Positions 1-8,484 are shown, counted from the first letter of the stretch. The stretch: 45,559 bases of DNA from Nitriliruptor sp040882055 (GCA_040882055.1 JBBECA010000010.1:1-45559), one strand, 5' to 3'. Numbers and translations: made by a program. Notes: generated from the sequence alone by a model not told the origin.

Positions 1-648
1 CGGCTCGGGCTGTTGTCCCCGGCCGCGTTCCTGCCGTTGGCCGAGGAGCAGGGGCTGGCGGTCGACCTGGATCTGTGGGTCCTTCGGACGGCGTCGACCG
101 CGTTGGCCGAGGCGATGGCCGACACGAGCCACCAGGCGGACCCCCCGTACCTCGCCGTCAACGTCTCGGTCCACACCCTGCTCGACGACCGGTTGCTGCC
201 CGCGGTCCGCGAGGCACGATCGGAACGCGATCTCGCTCCCGGGCAGCTGGTCGTCGAGCTGATCGAGAGCCGCTCGCTGATCGACCTGCCGGGCGTGGTC
301 GAGCGGTTGACCGAGCTGCGACGCATGGGGGTGCGGGTCTCCCTCGATGACTTCGGTACCGGCTACTCGACCCTGACCTGGCTCCACCGGCTCCCGATGG
401 ACCAGATCAAGATCGACCGGAGCTTCGTGGCCCCCCTCCCGGACGACGCGTCCTCGATCGCGCTGGTGCGCGGGGTCGTGGCCCTCGCGAGCGAGATCGG
501 GGTGGCGGTGGTCGCCGAGGGGGTCGAGGACACGGGGCAGCGCGACGCGCTCATCGCCGCCGGGTGCCGCCACGTGCAGGGCTACCTCTACGGCCGGCCC
601 GACCCCTCCCTCGTGCGTTGCCTCCGGCTCGGGGGCGCGGAGGCGTAG
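1..648 (+). CDS. EAL-domain cyclic-di-GMP phosphodiesterase, C-terminal part (5' end outside window)
   Basis: The frame is open from base 1, so this is the tail of a longer protein; the EAL signature itself should lie just upstream. What is visible is the rest of an EAL domain: the early PLAEEQG helix, the metal-binding loop DDFGTGYS (about 345-370), the following IKIDRSFV strand, VVAEGVED and the final QGYLYGRP. Proteins of this family hydrolyse cyclic di-GMP to pGpG. The conserved metal-binding and catalytic residues seen here are intact, so activity is plausible. Partner domains (GGDEF, PAS or membrane sensors) cannot be judged. The next gene starts 61 nt downstream on the same strand. Confidence 0.93.
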   Translation, partial: RLGLLSPAAFLPLAEEQGLAVDLDLWVLRTASTALAEAMADTSHQADPPYLAVNVSVHTLLDDRLLPAVREARSERDLAPGQLVVELIESRSLIDLPGVVERLTELRRMGVRVSLDDFGTGYSTLTWLHRLPMDQIKIDRSFVAPLPDDASSIALVRGVVALASEIGVAVVAEGVEDTGQRDALIAAGCRHVQGYLYGRPDPSLVRCLRLGGAEA

Positions 649-709
649 GCACACCAGCGGGTGCGTACCATCCGGTATCCGATCGTCGGCCGGCCCCGAG
701 GTGGTACCC

Positions 710-2053
710 GTGAGCGTCCCGATCCCCGAGCGCGGTACCGACCGCGACACCCTGCTCGACCGGGTGCGCGCCGCCGCTGAGGGCGACGCCGACTGGCACG
801 GTGGCCGCACCTTCAGCCTCGTCTACCACCACTCCGACGAGCACCACGCCTTCCTCGAGCAGGTGGTCGGTACCTACCTGTCCACCAACGCGCTCAACCC
901 CCTCGCCTTCCAGAGCCTGCGCCGCTTCGAGGCGGAGGTGGTGCGGATGAGCGCCTGGCTGCTCGGCGGTGACGACGAGGTCGCAGGCACCATGAGCTCG
1001 GGCGGCACCGAATCGATCCTCCTCGCGGTCAAGACCTACCGCGACCGTGCCCGTACGGAGGCTCGGATCGCGACGGGTGGACCGGCGAACCTCGTCGTCC
1101 CGGTGACCGCCCATCCCGCCTTCCTCAAGGCCTGCCACCTGCTGGACGTGGAGCCACGGATCGCACCGCTCGGTGACGACCTCCACGTCGACGTCGCGGC
1201 CGTCGGTGGCCTGGTCGACGATCGGACCATCGCGGTCGTCGGCTCCGCACCGAGCTACCCGCACGGCGTGATCGACCCCATCCCCGAGCTGGCGGCGCTC
1301 GCGACCGAGCGGGGGATCGGTTGCCACGTCGACGCCTGTCTCGGCGGGTTCCTGCTGCCGTGGGTCGAACGGCTCGGTCGGCCCGTCCCGCCGTGGGACC
1401 TGCGGGTCGAGGGCGTCACCTCCGTCTCCGCCGACCTGCACAAGTACGGCTTCGCCGCCAAGGGCGCGTCGGTGATCCTCTACCGCGACGCGGTGCTCCG
1501 CCGTCACCAGTTCCAGGTCGAGACCGGCTGGCCCGGTGGGATCTGGCTGTCACCGACCATCGCGGGGACGCGGCCGGGTGGGGCGATCGCTGGGGCGTGG
1601 GCGACCCTCCGCGCGTTCGGGGTCGACGGGTACCTCGCGCTCCACCGGGAGCTGCTCACCACCAGCGACCGTATCCGCGACGGCGTGGCCGCCATCGACG
1701 GCCTCGCCGTGCTCGGTGACCCGCCCGCCGGCGTCTTCGCCGTCGGCTCCACCAGCGACGAGGTCGATGTGTACGCCGTCGCCGACGCACTCGAAGCCCG
1801 TGGGTGGCACCCCGACCGGTTGCTGTCACCGCCGGCGCTGCACGTGATGGTCACCCCGGTGCACGCGGGCGAGGTGGCGGACCGGTTCGTCGCCGACCTC
1901 GCCGCCAGCGTCGAGGAGGTGCGGGGCCGGCCGGAGCGGTCACAGGAGGGGCAGGCGGCGATGTACGGCATGGTCGCCACGCTCCCGGAGGGGCAGCACG
2001 AACCCGCCGAGGAGTTCCTGCTCGCCCTGATGGAGGGCCTCTACGAGGTCTGA
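710..2053 (+). CDS. PLP-dependent group II decarboxylase / sphingosine-1-phosphate lyase-like enzyme
   Basis: A 447-residue fold-type I PLP enzyme. The phosphate-binding loop SSGGTESILLA, the pyridine-binding Asp in HVDACLGG (D208) and the Schiff-base Lys in SADLHKYGFAAKG (K245) are all present. The overall sequence resembles bacterial homologues of sphingosine-1-phosphate lyase and glutamate/aromatic decarboxylases. The real substrate cannot be read from the sequence. I chose GTG 710 because GAGGTGG lies about 7 nt before it; an in-frame GTG at 701 would put that Shine-Dalgarno inside the gene. It stands alone between the EAL gene and an opposing small gene, so context gives no pathway. Confidence 0.88.
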   Translation: MSVPIPERGTDRDTLLDRVRAAAEGDADWHGGRTFSLVYHHSDEHHAFLEQVVGTYLSTNALNPLAFQSLRRFEAEVVRMSAWLLGGDDEVAGTMSSGGTESILLAVKTYRDRARTEARIATGGPANLVVPVTAHPAFLKACHLLDVEPRIAPLGDDLHVDVAAVGGLVDDRTIAVVGSAPSYPHGVIDPIPELAALATERGIGCHVDACLGGFLLPWVERLGRPVPPWDLRVEGVTSVSADLHKYGFAAKGASVILYRDAVLRRHQFQVETGWPGGIWLSPTIAGTRPGGAIAGAWATLRAFGVDGYLALHRELLTTSDRIRDGVAAIDGLAVLGDPPAGVFAVGSTSDEVDVYAVADALEARGWHPDRLLSPPALHVMVTPVHAGEVADRFVADLAASVEEVRGRPERSQEGQAAMYGMVATLPEGQHEPAEEFLLALMEGLYEV

Positions 2054-2065
2054 GCCGGAGGGTGG

Positions 2066-2356
2066 TCAGGTGCGGAGGCTGGCCACCGCGTACCGGGTGC
2101 GCCGGCCGTCGCGCCAGGTCACCGTCAGCGAGTGGCGTCCCGGTCGCAGGACCACGTCGATCGCATCGCGTCCGTCGCCCGCGTGACGCAGCCACGCCGC
2201 GGGGCGGACCAGCTCGACACCATCGTCGCAGGTGATGCGCAGGTTGCCGGCCTCGAGCTGGACGCTACGAGCCAGCACCGCCTCGTCCACAGCACCGCAG
2301 GCCGCGACCGCCGGGGCACGCAGCGCGGGCGGGGCGTCGACGGCGATGGCGGACAC
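2066..2356 (-). CDS. Small conserved-looking hypothetical protein (96 aa)
   Basis: I do not recognise a named family. The protein reads as short beta strands with motifs such as LEAGNLRITCDDGVEL and HSLTVTWRDGRRTRY, reminiscent of the small DUF971-like beta fold, but that link is weak. GTG at 2356 has GTGGAG about 7 nt upstream, which supports it as a real gene. It converges on the PLP enzyme (12 nt apart) and lies downstream of the DUF819 gene on the same strand with a gap of 132 nt. No signal peptide or membrane segment is seen. Confidence 0.55.
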   Translation of the reverse strand: MSAIAVDAPPALRAPAVAACGAVDEAVLARSVQLEAGNLRITCDDGVELVRPAAWLRHAGDGRDAIDVVLRPGRHSLTVTWRDGRRTRYAVASLRT

Positions 2357-2488
2357 GGGGCGGCTCCACGTGGGCAGGAGCGCATGGTGACGGTCGCGGG
2401 CGATGGTGTCGCCGGGTGACGGTGCGAACCGGGCGAACTCCCCGCGGCCGGGCCCCGGAGGTGTCTCCGGTCCGCGCGGGAGAGCGGT

Positions 2489-3652
2489 TCAGCGCAGGAG
2501 CGCGGCGACGGCCAGGCCGATGTAGTTGCCGATGGCCAGCCCGAGGACCCCCGTCGTCATCCCGGAGGGCACGACGTCGGGGTTGCGCAGCGCCGCTGCG
2601 ACGGGCCCGACGAAGGGCGGGCCGAACACCGCGGCGGTCGAGGTGATGATGACGGTGTCGTGGTCGATGCGCAGGAGCCGGGCGAGCAGCACGTGCAGGG
2701 TCAGCGCGATGACCAACACCGTGACGATGTAGGGCACCACGGAGGTGAACGAGCCGGCGAGGTCGCGGAGGTTCGCCAGCGTCCCGATCGCCACCGCGAA
2801 GACCAGGAACAGGTACTGCCCGGTGGCGTAGGTGCCTGGCTGTTCGCGGACCCGGCGCACGAAGGACAGCGCCAGCGCGGCGGTCGTGACCCCGAGGATG
2901 ACGGCGGTCGCGAACGCGTCGGAGTCCACCACGGGCTCCCCCGACACGATGGGGGAGAGGACGGCGAGTGCGAGGCCGGCCACGACCACGATGGTGCCGA
3001 CGGCCAGGGCGAGCGCGACGGTGACCTCCCTGGCGCGCGGGACGACCTCGAAGGGGTCGGTCGCGCCGGTGACCTCGGGGTCGTCGCTGACGCCCACCCG
3101 CGGTGGGGAGGGCAGGAACCGGGCCAGCAACCGCTGCGCGACCGACAGCAGGACGAGCAGGTAGATCGCACCGACGAAGAGGTCCGCCGCGTTCAGCGCC
3201 ACGAACGTGGCCTCGGGGACCCCCAGCGCGGTCCCGATCGCGGCCATGTTCGCCGTCCCGCCGGTGTAGACGCCGACGGTCATCCCCGCCACCTCGTCGG
3301 TCGTGGCGCCGAGGTCGAACCACCGGGCGACCAGCAGCACCGTGACGGTGACGCTGAGGATGGCGAGACCGAAGGAGATGAGGGCGGGCCGTGCGAGCGT
3401 GGACCAGGCCCGCAGGTCGGTGCCGAACAGCAGCAGCGGGATCGCCAGCGCCACGGTGACGGTCTGGACCAGCCCGGCGACCTCGGCGGCGGGCACACCG
3501 GTTTCGACCAGGCCGACGTTGCCGAGGACCACGCCGATGACGTAGCAGAGGACCACGGGGCCGAGGGTGTCGAGCGCCCCCCCCCCGCCGCCGGCGGCGA
3601 TACTCGCGGCGGGCGCGAGCACGGTGATGACCACGACCACGATCGCGCTCAC
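2489..3652 (-). CDS. DUF819 family integral membrane protein
   Basis: A 387-residue polytopic membrane protein with about ten hydrophobic helices, starting with an N-terminal segment followed by a glycine-rich turn. The two-half layout, the LCYVIGVVLGN and LLLFGTDLRAW segments and the NMAAIGTALG repeat region match the DUF819 (COG5505) family, predicted carboxylate or amino-acid transporters related to the sodium:glutamate symporter fold. Substrate is unknown. It reads from GTG 3652. A -10-like TAGCGT and a perfect inverted repeat sit in the leader, suggesting dedicated regulation. Confidence 0.85.
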   Translation of the reverse strand: MSAIVVVVITVLAPAASIAAGGGGGALDTLGPVVLCYVIGVVLGNVGLVETGVPAAEVAGLVQTVTVALAIPLLLFGTDLRAWSTLARPALISFGLAILSVTVTVLLVARWFDLGATTDEVAGMTVGVYTGGTANMAAIGTALGVPEATFVALNAADLFVGAIYLLVLLSVAQRLLARFLPSPPRVGVSDDPEVTGATDPFEVVPRAREVTVALALAVGTIVVVAGLALAVLSPIVSGEPVVDSDAFATAVILGVTTAALALSFVRRVREQPGTYATGQYLFLVFAVAIGTLANLRDLAGSFTSVVPYIVTVLVIALTLHVLLARLLRIDHDTVIITSTAAVFGPPFVGPVAAALRNPDVVPSGMTTGVLGLAIGNYIGLAVAALLR

Positions 3653-3667
3653 GGTGGCTCCCGTCCG

Positions 3668-3687
3668 CGCGTACCGACCGGTACGCG
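3668..3687. promoter_or_regulatory. Perfect 8-bp inverted repeat in the leader of the DUF819 gene
   Basis: CGCGTACC - GACC - GGTACGCG: two perfect 8-bp arms and a 4-nt centre. It lies between the presumed minus-strand -10 (TAGCGT, complement of 3695-3700) and the GTG start at 3652. It could be a repressor operator or an RNA hairpin in the leader; the sequence cannot tell which. Confidence 0.5.
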
Positions 3688-3820
3688 GGTGGAGACGCTA
3701 GCCGCGGCGCCGACGCGGAGGCGGCAGCCTGCTCCGCCGGTCCCACGTGCGTAGTTGCACGCGTGTGGTTCGTGGGCGACACTGGCCTGCAGCCCAGCCG
3801 ACGATCCGAGGAGCACACCG

Positions 3821-4108
3821 ATGGCCCCGTTCCACGACGGCCCGGACGACACCTCCGGACTCGACCAGCGGGGCCGCGACATCCTCGACTTCGAACGCGA
3901 CTGGTGGCGCTACGCCGGCGCCAAGGAGCAGGCGGTCAAGGAACGCTTCGAGGTGTCCCCGACGCGCTACTACCAGCTGCTCAACCGGGTCATCGACGAC
4001 GAGCAGGCGCTCCACTACGACCCCATGCTGGTCAAGCGGCTCCGTCGCCTCCGTGCGTCCCGTCAGCGTCAGCGCGCCGCGCGGCGTCTCGGCGCCGACG
4101 CCCGCTGA
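3821..4108 (+). CDS. DUF3263 domain protein
   Basis: A 95-residue soluble protein. The central region (DILDFERDWWRYAGAKEQAV, then a helix-turn-helix-like SPTRYYQLLNRVIDD) is the DUF3263 signature, found in actinobacteria usually next to a LytR C-terminal-domain gene, as here. The family looks like a small DNA-binding protein but has no settled function. ATG 3821 is chosen because GAGGAG precedes it by 7 nt; the frame is open further upstream but without such a site. Its C-terminus is very basic (RASRQRQRAARR), consistent with nucleic-acid binding. Confidence 0.85.
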   Translation: MAPFHDGPDDTSGLDQRGRDILDFERDWWRYAGAKEQAVKERFEVSPTRYYQLLNRVIDDEQALHYDPMLVKRLRRLRASRQRQRAARRLGADAR

Positions 4109-4118
4109 CGGCGGGGAC

Positions 4119-4826
4119 GTGGCCACCGCCAGGCACACCCCTCCGGGGGATGCGAGCTTCCGCACCTCGTTGCTGCGCAACGGCGCCAGCGCGCTCGGTC
4201 TTGTGGTGGTGGTCGCCCTGGTCTTCTGGGGCATCGGATCGATCGGCGGCGAGGACCAGCCGGACGACGCCGGCGTCGCAGCGGGGGACCGTGCGGACGA
4301 CACGGCCGACCACGGCGAGGCCGAGGACCCGGAGGCCGACGATCCCGGGACCACCCCGGATCCGGAGGCGCCGGACGACGCCGACGCGGCGCCGGACGAC
4401 GACGCTGGGGCCGAGCCGGACGAGCAGGAGCCGGACGGGGACGAGACCGATCCGGATGCCGGTGATGAGGCCGACGACGGTGACGCTGCGGACGGCGACG
4501 AGGATGCCGGTGACGCCGAGGCCGATGAGCCTGCACCCGGCGTCGACCCCGGCTCGGTCACCATCCAGGTGCTCGACGGCTTCAAGGAGGACGGCGGGAC
4601 CGCCGCCGACCAGGTCGCCTCGCTGCTCGGGGAGAGCGGCTACCAGGTGGTGGCGCGCAACGACGCCCTGACCTACGAGGTCACCACCGTGCTCTACAAC
4701 CCCGGCAACGAGGCCGCGGCCCGGCAGGTCGCTGCCGAGCTCGGGGGCGCCGACGTGCGCGAGCAGCCGGGCAACCTCTCCGGCCAGGTCGACCTCCACG
4801 TGGTCGTCGGCCAGGACCGCGGCTGA
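4119..4826 (+). CDS. Membrane-anchored protein with acidic linker and LytR C-terminal (LytR_C) domain
   Basis: About 235 residues. A single membrane helix near the N-terminus (ALGLVVVVALVFWGIGSI) is followed by a linker of more than 110 residues made almost wholly of Asp, Glu, Pro, Gly and Ala, and then a LytR_C domain (from SVTIQVLDGF to the end). Topology should place the domain outside the membrane. LytR_C occurs alone or on LytR-CpsA-Psr ligases; the ligase domain is absent. GTG 4119 is a modest choice: the purine-rich stretch before it is too close, and GTG 4053 inside the DUF3263 gene is an alternative. Either way the two genes are tightly linked. Confidence 0.8.
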   Translation: MATARHTPPGDASFRTSLLRNGASALGLVVVVALVFWGIGSIGGEDQPDDAGVAAGDRADDTADHGEAEDPEADDPGTTPDPEAPDDADAAPDDDAGAEPDEQEPDGDETDPDAGDEADDGDAADGDEDAGDAEADEPAPGVDPGSVTIQVLDGFKEDGGTAADQVASLLGESGYQVVARNDALTYEVTTVLYNPGNEAAARQVAAELGGADVREQPGNLSGQVDLHVVVGQDRG

Positions 4827-4841
4827 CCGCGGCCGGGTTCC

Positions 4842-5285
4842 TCAGCTGCGGTCGCGGAGGATCTCCAGCTTGTCGAGGACGTGGCGCCGACGGCGCTCCT
4901 CCTCGTCAGGATCGGTGTCGATCACGTCCTGCACGACCTGCGACAGCGACAGGGGGCTGAACGGCTTGGTGATGTACTCGGCGGCGCCGGACGACCAGCC
5001 GCGGACCTGATCGTGGTCCTGCACCTTGGCCGTCAGCATGACGACGGGGATCTCGGCGGTGCGGGGATCGGCCTTGATGCGTTCGAGCACGGCCCAACCG
5101 TCGAGCTTGGGCATCATCACGTCGAGCAGCACGACGTCGGGCAGCTCCTCCGCGAGCCGCGCGAGCGCCTGTTCGCCGTCACCGGCCTCGAGCACCCGGT
5201 AGCCCTCGAACTCGAGGTTCACCCGGCACAGCAGGAGCACGTCGGGCTCGTCATCGACGACGAGGACCGTGCGCTGCTCGGCCAC
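4842..5285 (-). CDS. Single-domain response regulator (CheY-like receiver)
   Basis: A 147-residue receiver domain with no output domain. The acidic pocket D11/D12, phospho-acceptor D55 (in LLDVMMP), T85 and K107 (in TKPF) are all present, so it should be phosphorylatable. The short charged tail after residue 125 (DPDEEERRRRHV) is not a DNA-binding domain. It would act by protein contact, and no histidine kinase is in the window. GTG 5285 is supported by GGAGGAG 7 nt upstream. GpgS lies upstream on the same strand, 98 nt away. Confidence 0.93.
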   Translation of the reverse strand: MAEQRTVLVVDDEPDVLLLCRVNLEFEGYRVLEAGDGEQALARLAEELPDVVLLDVMMPKLDGWAVLERIKADPRTAEIPVVMLTAKVQDHDQVRGWSSGAAEYITKPFSPLSLSQVVQDVIDTDPDEEERRRRHVLDKLEILRDRS

Positions 5286-5383
5286 GGTGGTGCTCCTCCG
5301 GTTCGGCTGCGGAACGGCCGCTCACCGCCGCTCACACGGGCGCCCACCTCGCGGACGCCTCGGGCAGGCGGCACGGGCGCAAG

Positions 5384-6340
5384 CTACCCGAGCACGTCCC
5401 GCAGAGGTGGGCGCTCGGTCACCGCGATCGGGTGACGTTCGAGGTGCAGTTGCCCGGTCAGATCCCGGACCGGCTGCAGCAGCTCACGTGCCAACGGGTC
5501 GGTCAACACCAGCCGTCCCTGACGCGCCAGACGATCGACGGCCACGTGGAGGATCTCCGCCGCCATCCGTCCGAGCGCGTCGAGCGGCTGGTGGACGTGC
5601 ACCCGGCGGCCGAGGTCCACCTGGGCGATGACGTCCGCGCCGTGCGCGGCGAGCGTGTCGACGAGCAGACCGAGCTCGACGCCGTACCCCTGCACGAAGG
5701 GCAGCGAGACGAGCAGGTCCCGGCGCCCGGCGTACTCGCCCGACAGCGGCTGCGCGATCCAGGCCAGCTCGGGCCAGAAGGCGTCGATGACGGGCCGGGC
5801 GAGCAGCTCGGTGACCCGCCCGCCCCCCGTGGCCCGTAGCTGGTCACCGAGGTCGAGCGGCCGGTCGTAGGTCGCCTTGACGTAGCGCACCTCCGGATCC
5901 TCGAGCAGGGGGCCGAGCAGGCCGACCACGAACCGCGGGCTGATGTCGACGATGTCGGCGTCGACGAAGCACACGAGGTCGCTGTCGGTGGCCGCCAGCC
6001 CCTTCCAGAGGGCCTCACCCTTGCCGGGCGCCGTCCCGAGCTCGGGGAGCACCTGGTCCTGGCGGACGACGCGGGCACCGGCCGCCCGTGCGACCGCGGC
6101 GGTGCGATCCGTGGAGCCGGCGTCGACGACGACCACGTCGTCGACCAGCCCGATCCGGTGGCCGAGCTCGTCGACGAAGGTGCGGGCGACGGTCCCGACG
6201 GTCGCTTCCTCGTCGAGGGCGGGGATCACGACCGACACCGTGAGCGCCTGGTCCCGCTTGGCAGCGGCCAGGGCGACGGCGTCGAAGTCGTGGTGGGACC
6301 AGGTGCGCGCCGTGAAGCGGTCGACGGTGCGGTCGGACAC
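5384..6340 (-). CDS. gpgS: Glucosyl-3-phosphoglycerate synthase
   Basis: A 318-residue GT-A fold glycosyltransferase (GT81). It transfers glucose from an NDP-glucose to 3-phosphoglycerate, the first step to glucosylglycerate and, in mycobacteria, to methylglucose lipopolysaccharide. Seen here: IPALDEEATVG at 39-49, VVVDAGSTDRT at 70-80, PGKGEALWKG at 105-114, the metal-binding DAD at 127-129, and FVQGYGVELGLLVDT. The length equals known GpgS. GTG 6340 matches the usual N-terminus (a WSHHDFD motif follows shortly); the open frame continues upstream without homology. The phosphatase GpgP is not adjacent. Confidence 0.92.
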   Translation of the reverse strand: MSDRTVDRFTARTWSHHDFDAVALAAAKRDQALTVSVVIPALDEEATVGTVARTFVDELGHRIGLVDDVVVVDAGSTDRTAAVARAAGARVVRQDQVLPELGTAPGKGEALWKGLAATDSDLVCFVDADIVDISPRFVVGLLGPLLEDPEVRYVKATYDRPLDLGDQLRATGGGRVTELLARPVIDAFWPELAWIAQPLSGEYAGRRDLLVSLPFVQGYGVELGLLVDTLAAHGADVIAQVDLGRRVHVHQPLDALGRMAAEILHVAVDRLARQGRLVLTDPLARELLQPVRDLTGQLHLERHPIAVTERPPLRDVLG

Positions 6341-6458
6341 GGGGGCTCTCGCGGGCAGGACCGGGCAGGGGGTGGGTAGTGGACCACAGCTGCGGGGCGG
6401 GTTGGTCCCCGGCGGCCGCAGGTGCCAGTCTGGATCGCCCGCGCCGAGTGGAGGCCAC

Positions 6459-6749
6459 GTGCCGACCGTCCGCATCCCGAGCCCGCTCCGTGGGCTGACC
6501 GGCGGTGCGCCGACGGTCGAGGCGCCCGCTGGGGAGCTCCGCGACGTCATCCACGCGCTCGACGCCGCCCACCCGGGCCTCGCTGCCCGGATCCTCGACG
6601 GTGACGGTGAGCTCCGGCCGTTCGTGCACGTCTTCGTCGGCGACACCGACGTGCGGTCGGCTGCGGGCCTGGCGACGCGGGTGGGTGGACGTGATGTGGT
6701 CGCCATCGTGCCCGCGGTCGCCGGCGGTGGGTCGAGCGACCGGCCGTGA
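6459..6749 (+). CDS. MoaD/ThiS-family ubiquitin-like sulfur carrier with C-terminal extension
   Basis: A 96-residue beta-grasp protein: MPTVRIPSPLRGLTGG, a PAGELRDVIHALD helix, then RPFVHVFVGDTDVR and a DVVAIVPAVAGGG tail. Such proteins carry sulfur as a C-terminal glycine thiocarboxylate for molybdopterin, thiamin or cysteine synthesis. Here the glycines are not terminal: five residues, SSDRP, follow. Homologues with residues after the diglycine need a protease before activation. GTG 6459 has GGAGG a few nt upstream. No ThiF/MoeB activator or JAMM protease gene is nearby. It diverges from gpgS. Confidence 0.8.
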   Translation: MPTVRIPSPLRGLTGGAPTVEAPAGELRDVIHALDAAHPGLAARILDGDGELRPFVHVFVGDTDVRSAAGLATRVGGRDVVAIVPAVAGGGSSDRP

Positions 6750-6765
6750 CCCCGTCAGGGTCCCC

Positions 6766-7494
6766 TCAGCGGCTGCTCCCCGTCACCCGGCGGCGGACGG
6801 GGCCGTCGACGAAGCGCCCGAACAACGACAGCCCCGTCGCGAGCGTGAACGGTTCGCGCCGCGCCGACTCGGTGAGGAGCCCGTCGGCGTCGATGCCGGC
6901 GTCGGCGAGCTGACGGTCGAGGTCGTCGAGCTCGATCCACCTGGCGATCTGGGCGGTGTCGACCTCCGGGTGGGCCTGGGTCGCGAACGCGTTGCCGATC
7001 CGCCACGCGGTGACCTGCTCGGGGCCGTGGAGCAGCGGGACCGCTCCGGGCGGCATGGTGGTCACCTCGTCGCCGTGCCAGACGAACGTGGCTGCCCCGT
7101 CGGGCCACCCCGCCGCGAGCTCGTCGTCACCGACGTCCGTGGCGTGACGCTGCGGGACGAAGGCGATCTCGGGTACGGCGCGGGTGGTGACCGCCCCGCC
7201 CGCGGCCACCGCGAGCAACTGCGCGCCGAGGCAGACGCCGAACACCGGCACGTCCTCCTCGACCGCGCGTCGCAGCAGGTCGAGTTCGCCCGCGAGCCAC
7301 GGCTGCTCCTCGGTGACCGACTGCGGCCCGCCCATCACCACGAGTCCCGCGACCTCGTCGAACGAGATCGGGAGCGCCTCGCCGGCGGCGATGTCGATGG
7401 TCCGGGTCGTGACGAGGTCACGCCGGCCCTCCAGCACGTCCGCGAAGCGGCACACACCGGTCGTCGCGTGGTGTTCGAGGACGAGCAGCTCCAC
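6766..7494 (-). CDS. Class I glutamine amidotransferase (GMP synthase-like)
   Basis: A 242-residue GATase-1 domain protein. The nucleophile elbow FGVCLGAQ and the His-Glu pair in ATQAHPEVD are intact, with an early VVMGGPQSV oxyanion-loop motif. This subgroup hydrolyses glutamine or gamma-glutamyl compounds; the acceptor is not evident since no synthase domain is fused. GTG 7494 has GGAG upstream. It follows the CaCA antiporter by 43 nt on the same strand, so the two may be cotranscribed, though no shared function is obvious. Confidence 0.9.
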   Translation of the reverse strand: MELLVLEHHATTGVCRFADVLEGRRDLVTTRTIDIAAGEALPISFDEVAGLVVMGGPQSVTEEQPWLAGELDLLRRAVEEDVPVFGVCLGAQLLAVAAGGAVTTRAVPEIAFVPQRHATDVGDDELAAGWPDGAATFVWHGDEVTTMPPGAVPLLHGPEQVTAWRIGNAFATQAHPEVDTAQIARWIELDDLDRQLADAGIDADGLLTESARREPFTLATGLSLFGRFVDGPVRRRVTGSSR

Positions 7495-7537
7495 GGCAGC
7501 TCCGTTCGGGGAGGCGGGTCGGACGGGGGCGGGCTGA

Positions 7538-8476
7538 TCACGCCAGCAGGGGCACCGCGCCGACGTAGAGGATCAGGAGGATCGCACCCTCCCGTCGCCC
7601 CACGCGCCGGCCGGTGACCATGAAGATGGTGGCGAGGAGCGCGACGCCGACCATCAGGTAGACGGCGGTGCCCGTCAGTTCGGGGTCCTGGAGCGCCCCC
7701 GGTCCGAGGTAGCCGGCGACCGCGCCGACCGCGCCGGCGTTGAACAGGTTGCTGCCGAGCAGGTTGCCGACGATGAGGTCGGTCTGGTCCTTCCTGGCCG
7801 CCTGGATCGCGGTCGCCAGCTCGGGGAGCGAGGTCCCGATGGCCACGATGGTCAGCCCGACGAAGCCCTCCTCGAGCCCGAGCCGGTCGGCGATGTCCAC
7901 CGCGGAAACGACCAGGATCTGGGCGGCGCCGAGGGTGAAGACGAGCCCGAGCAGGGTCCGCAGCGACTCGCGCCCGGTGGAGACATCACCGGTCACGAGC
8001 TCGTCGACCTCGGCGGTCAGCGTGTCGTCGCCCTTACGGGCCCCGATGATGATGAGGCTCAGCCCGATGACCAGCATCACCGCGAGGACGGTGGCCTCGC
8101 CGCCCGCCAGCCCGCCCTGGACGACGACCGCGAAGATGAGGGTGGCGATCAGCGCGATCGGCGCCTCGCGCTTGAGCACGGCCGAGCGGACCACGATGGG
8201 GGTCACCAGCGCCCCTGCGCCGAGCACCAAGGAGAGGTTGGCGACGTTCGAACCGATGATGTTGCCGACCCCGATGTCGAGCGACCCCTGGACGCCCGCC
8301 AGCCCGGAGACCAGCATCTCGGGGGCGGACGTGCCGAAGCCGATGACGACCGCCCCGATCAGGATCGGCGAGAGCTGCAGCACGCGGGCGACGCGGGCGG
8401 CACCCACGACGAACTGGTCGGAGGCGTAGGTCAGCAGCGCGAGGCCGCCGACGATGCCGAGCACGGAGAGGATCAT
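7538..8476 (-). CDS. CaCA-family sodium/calcium exchanger
   Basis: A 312-residue membrane protein with ten to eleven helices in two inverted halves. Each half holds an alpha repeat: GFGTSAPEMLVS with GNIIGSNVANL in the first, and AIGTSLPELATA with GNLLGSNLFNAG in the second. These are the ion-binding segments of the YrbG/CaCA family, so the product should exchange calcium for sodium or protons. ATG 8476 fits the family N-terminus (LSVLGIVGGLALLTYASDQFV). TAGCGT ends 8 nt before the ATG and there is no Shine-Dalgarno, so the transcript is probably leaderless. Confidence 0.92.
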   Translation of the reverse strand: MILSVLGIVGGLALLTYASDQFVVGAARVARVLQLSPILIGAVVIGFGTSAPEMLVSGLAGVQGSLDIGVGNIIGSNVANLSLVLGAGALVTPIVVRSAVLKREAPIALIATLIFAVVVQGGLAGGEATVLAVMLVIGLSLIIIGARKGDDTLTAEVDELVTGDVSTGRESLRTLLGLVFTLGAAQILVVSAVDIADRLGLEEGFVGLTIVAIGTSLPELATAIQAARKDQTDLIVGNLLGSNLFNAGAVGAVAGYLGPGALQDPELTGTAVYLMVGVALLATIFMVTGRRVGRREGAILLILYVGAVPLLA

Positions 8477-8484
8477 GGGGCAGG

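Noticed and set aside
5943..6458. Long upstream extension of the sulfur-carrier gene
   Set aside because: It would overlap gpgS on the opposite strand; GTG 6459 has a ribosome site and gives the family N-terminus.
6341..6706. N-terminal extension of GpgS
   Set aside because: The extra residues are low complexity and unlike the family; GTG 6340 gives the usual length.
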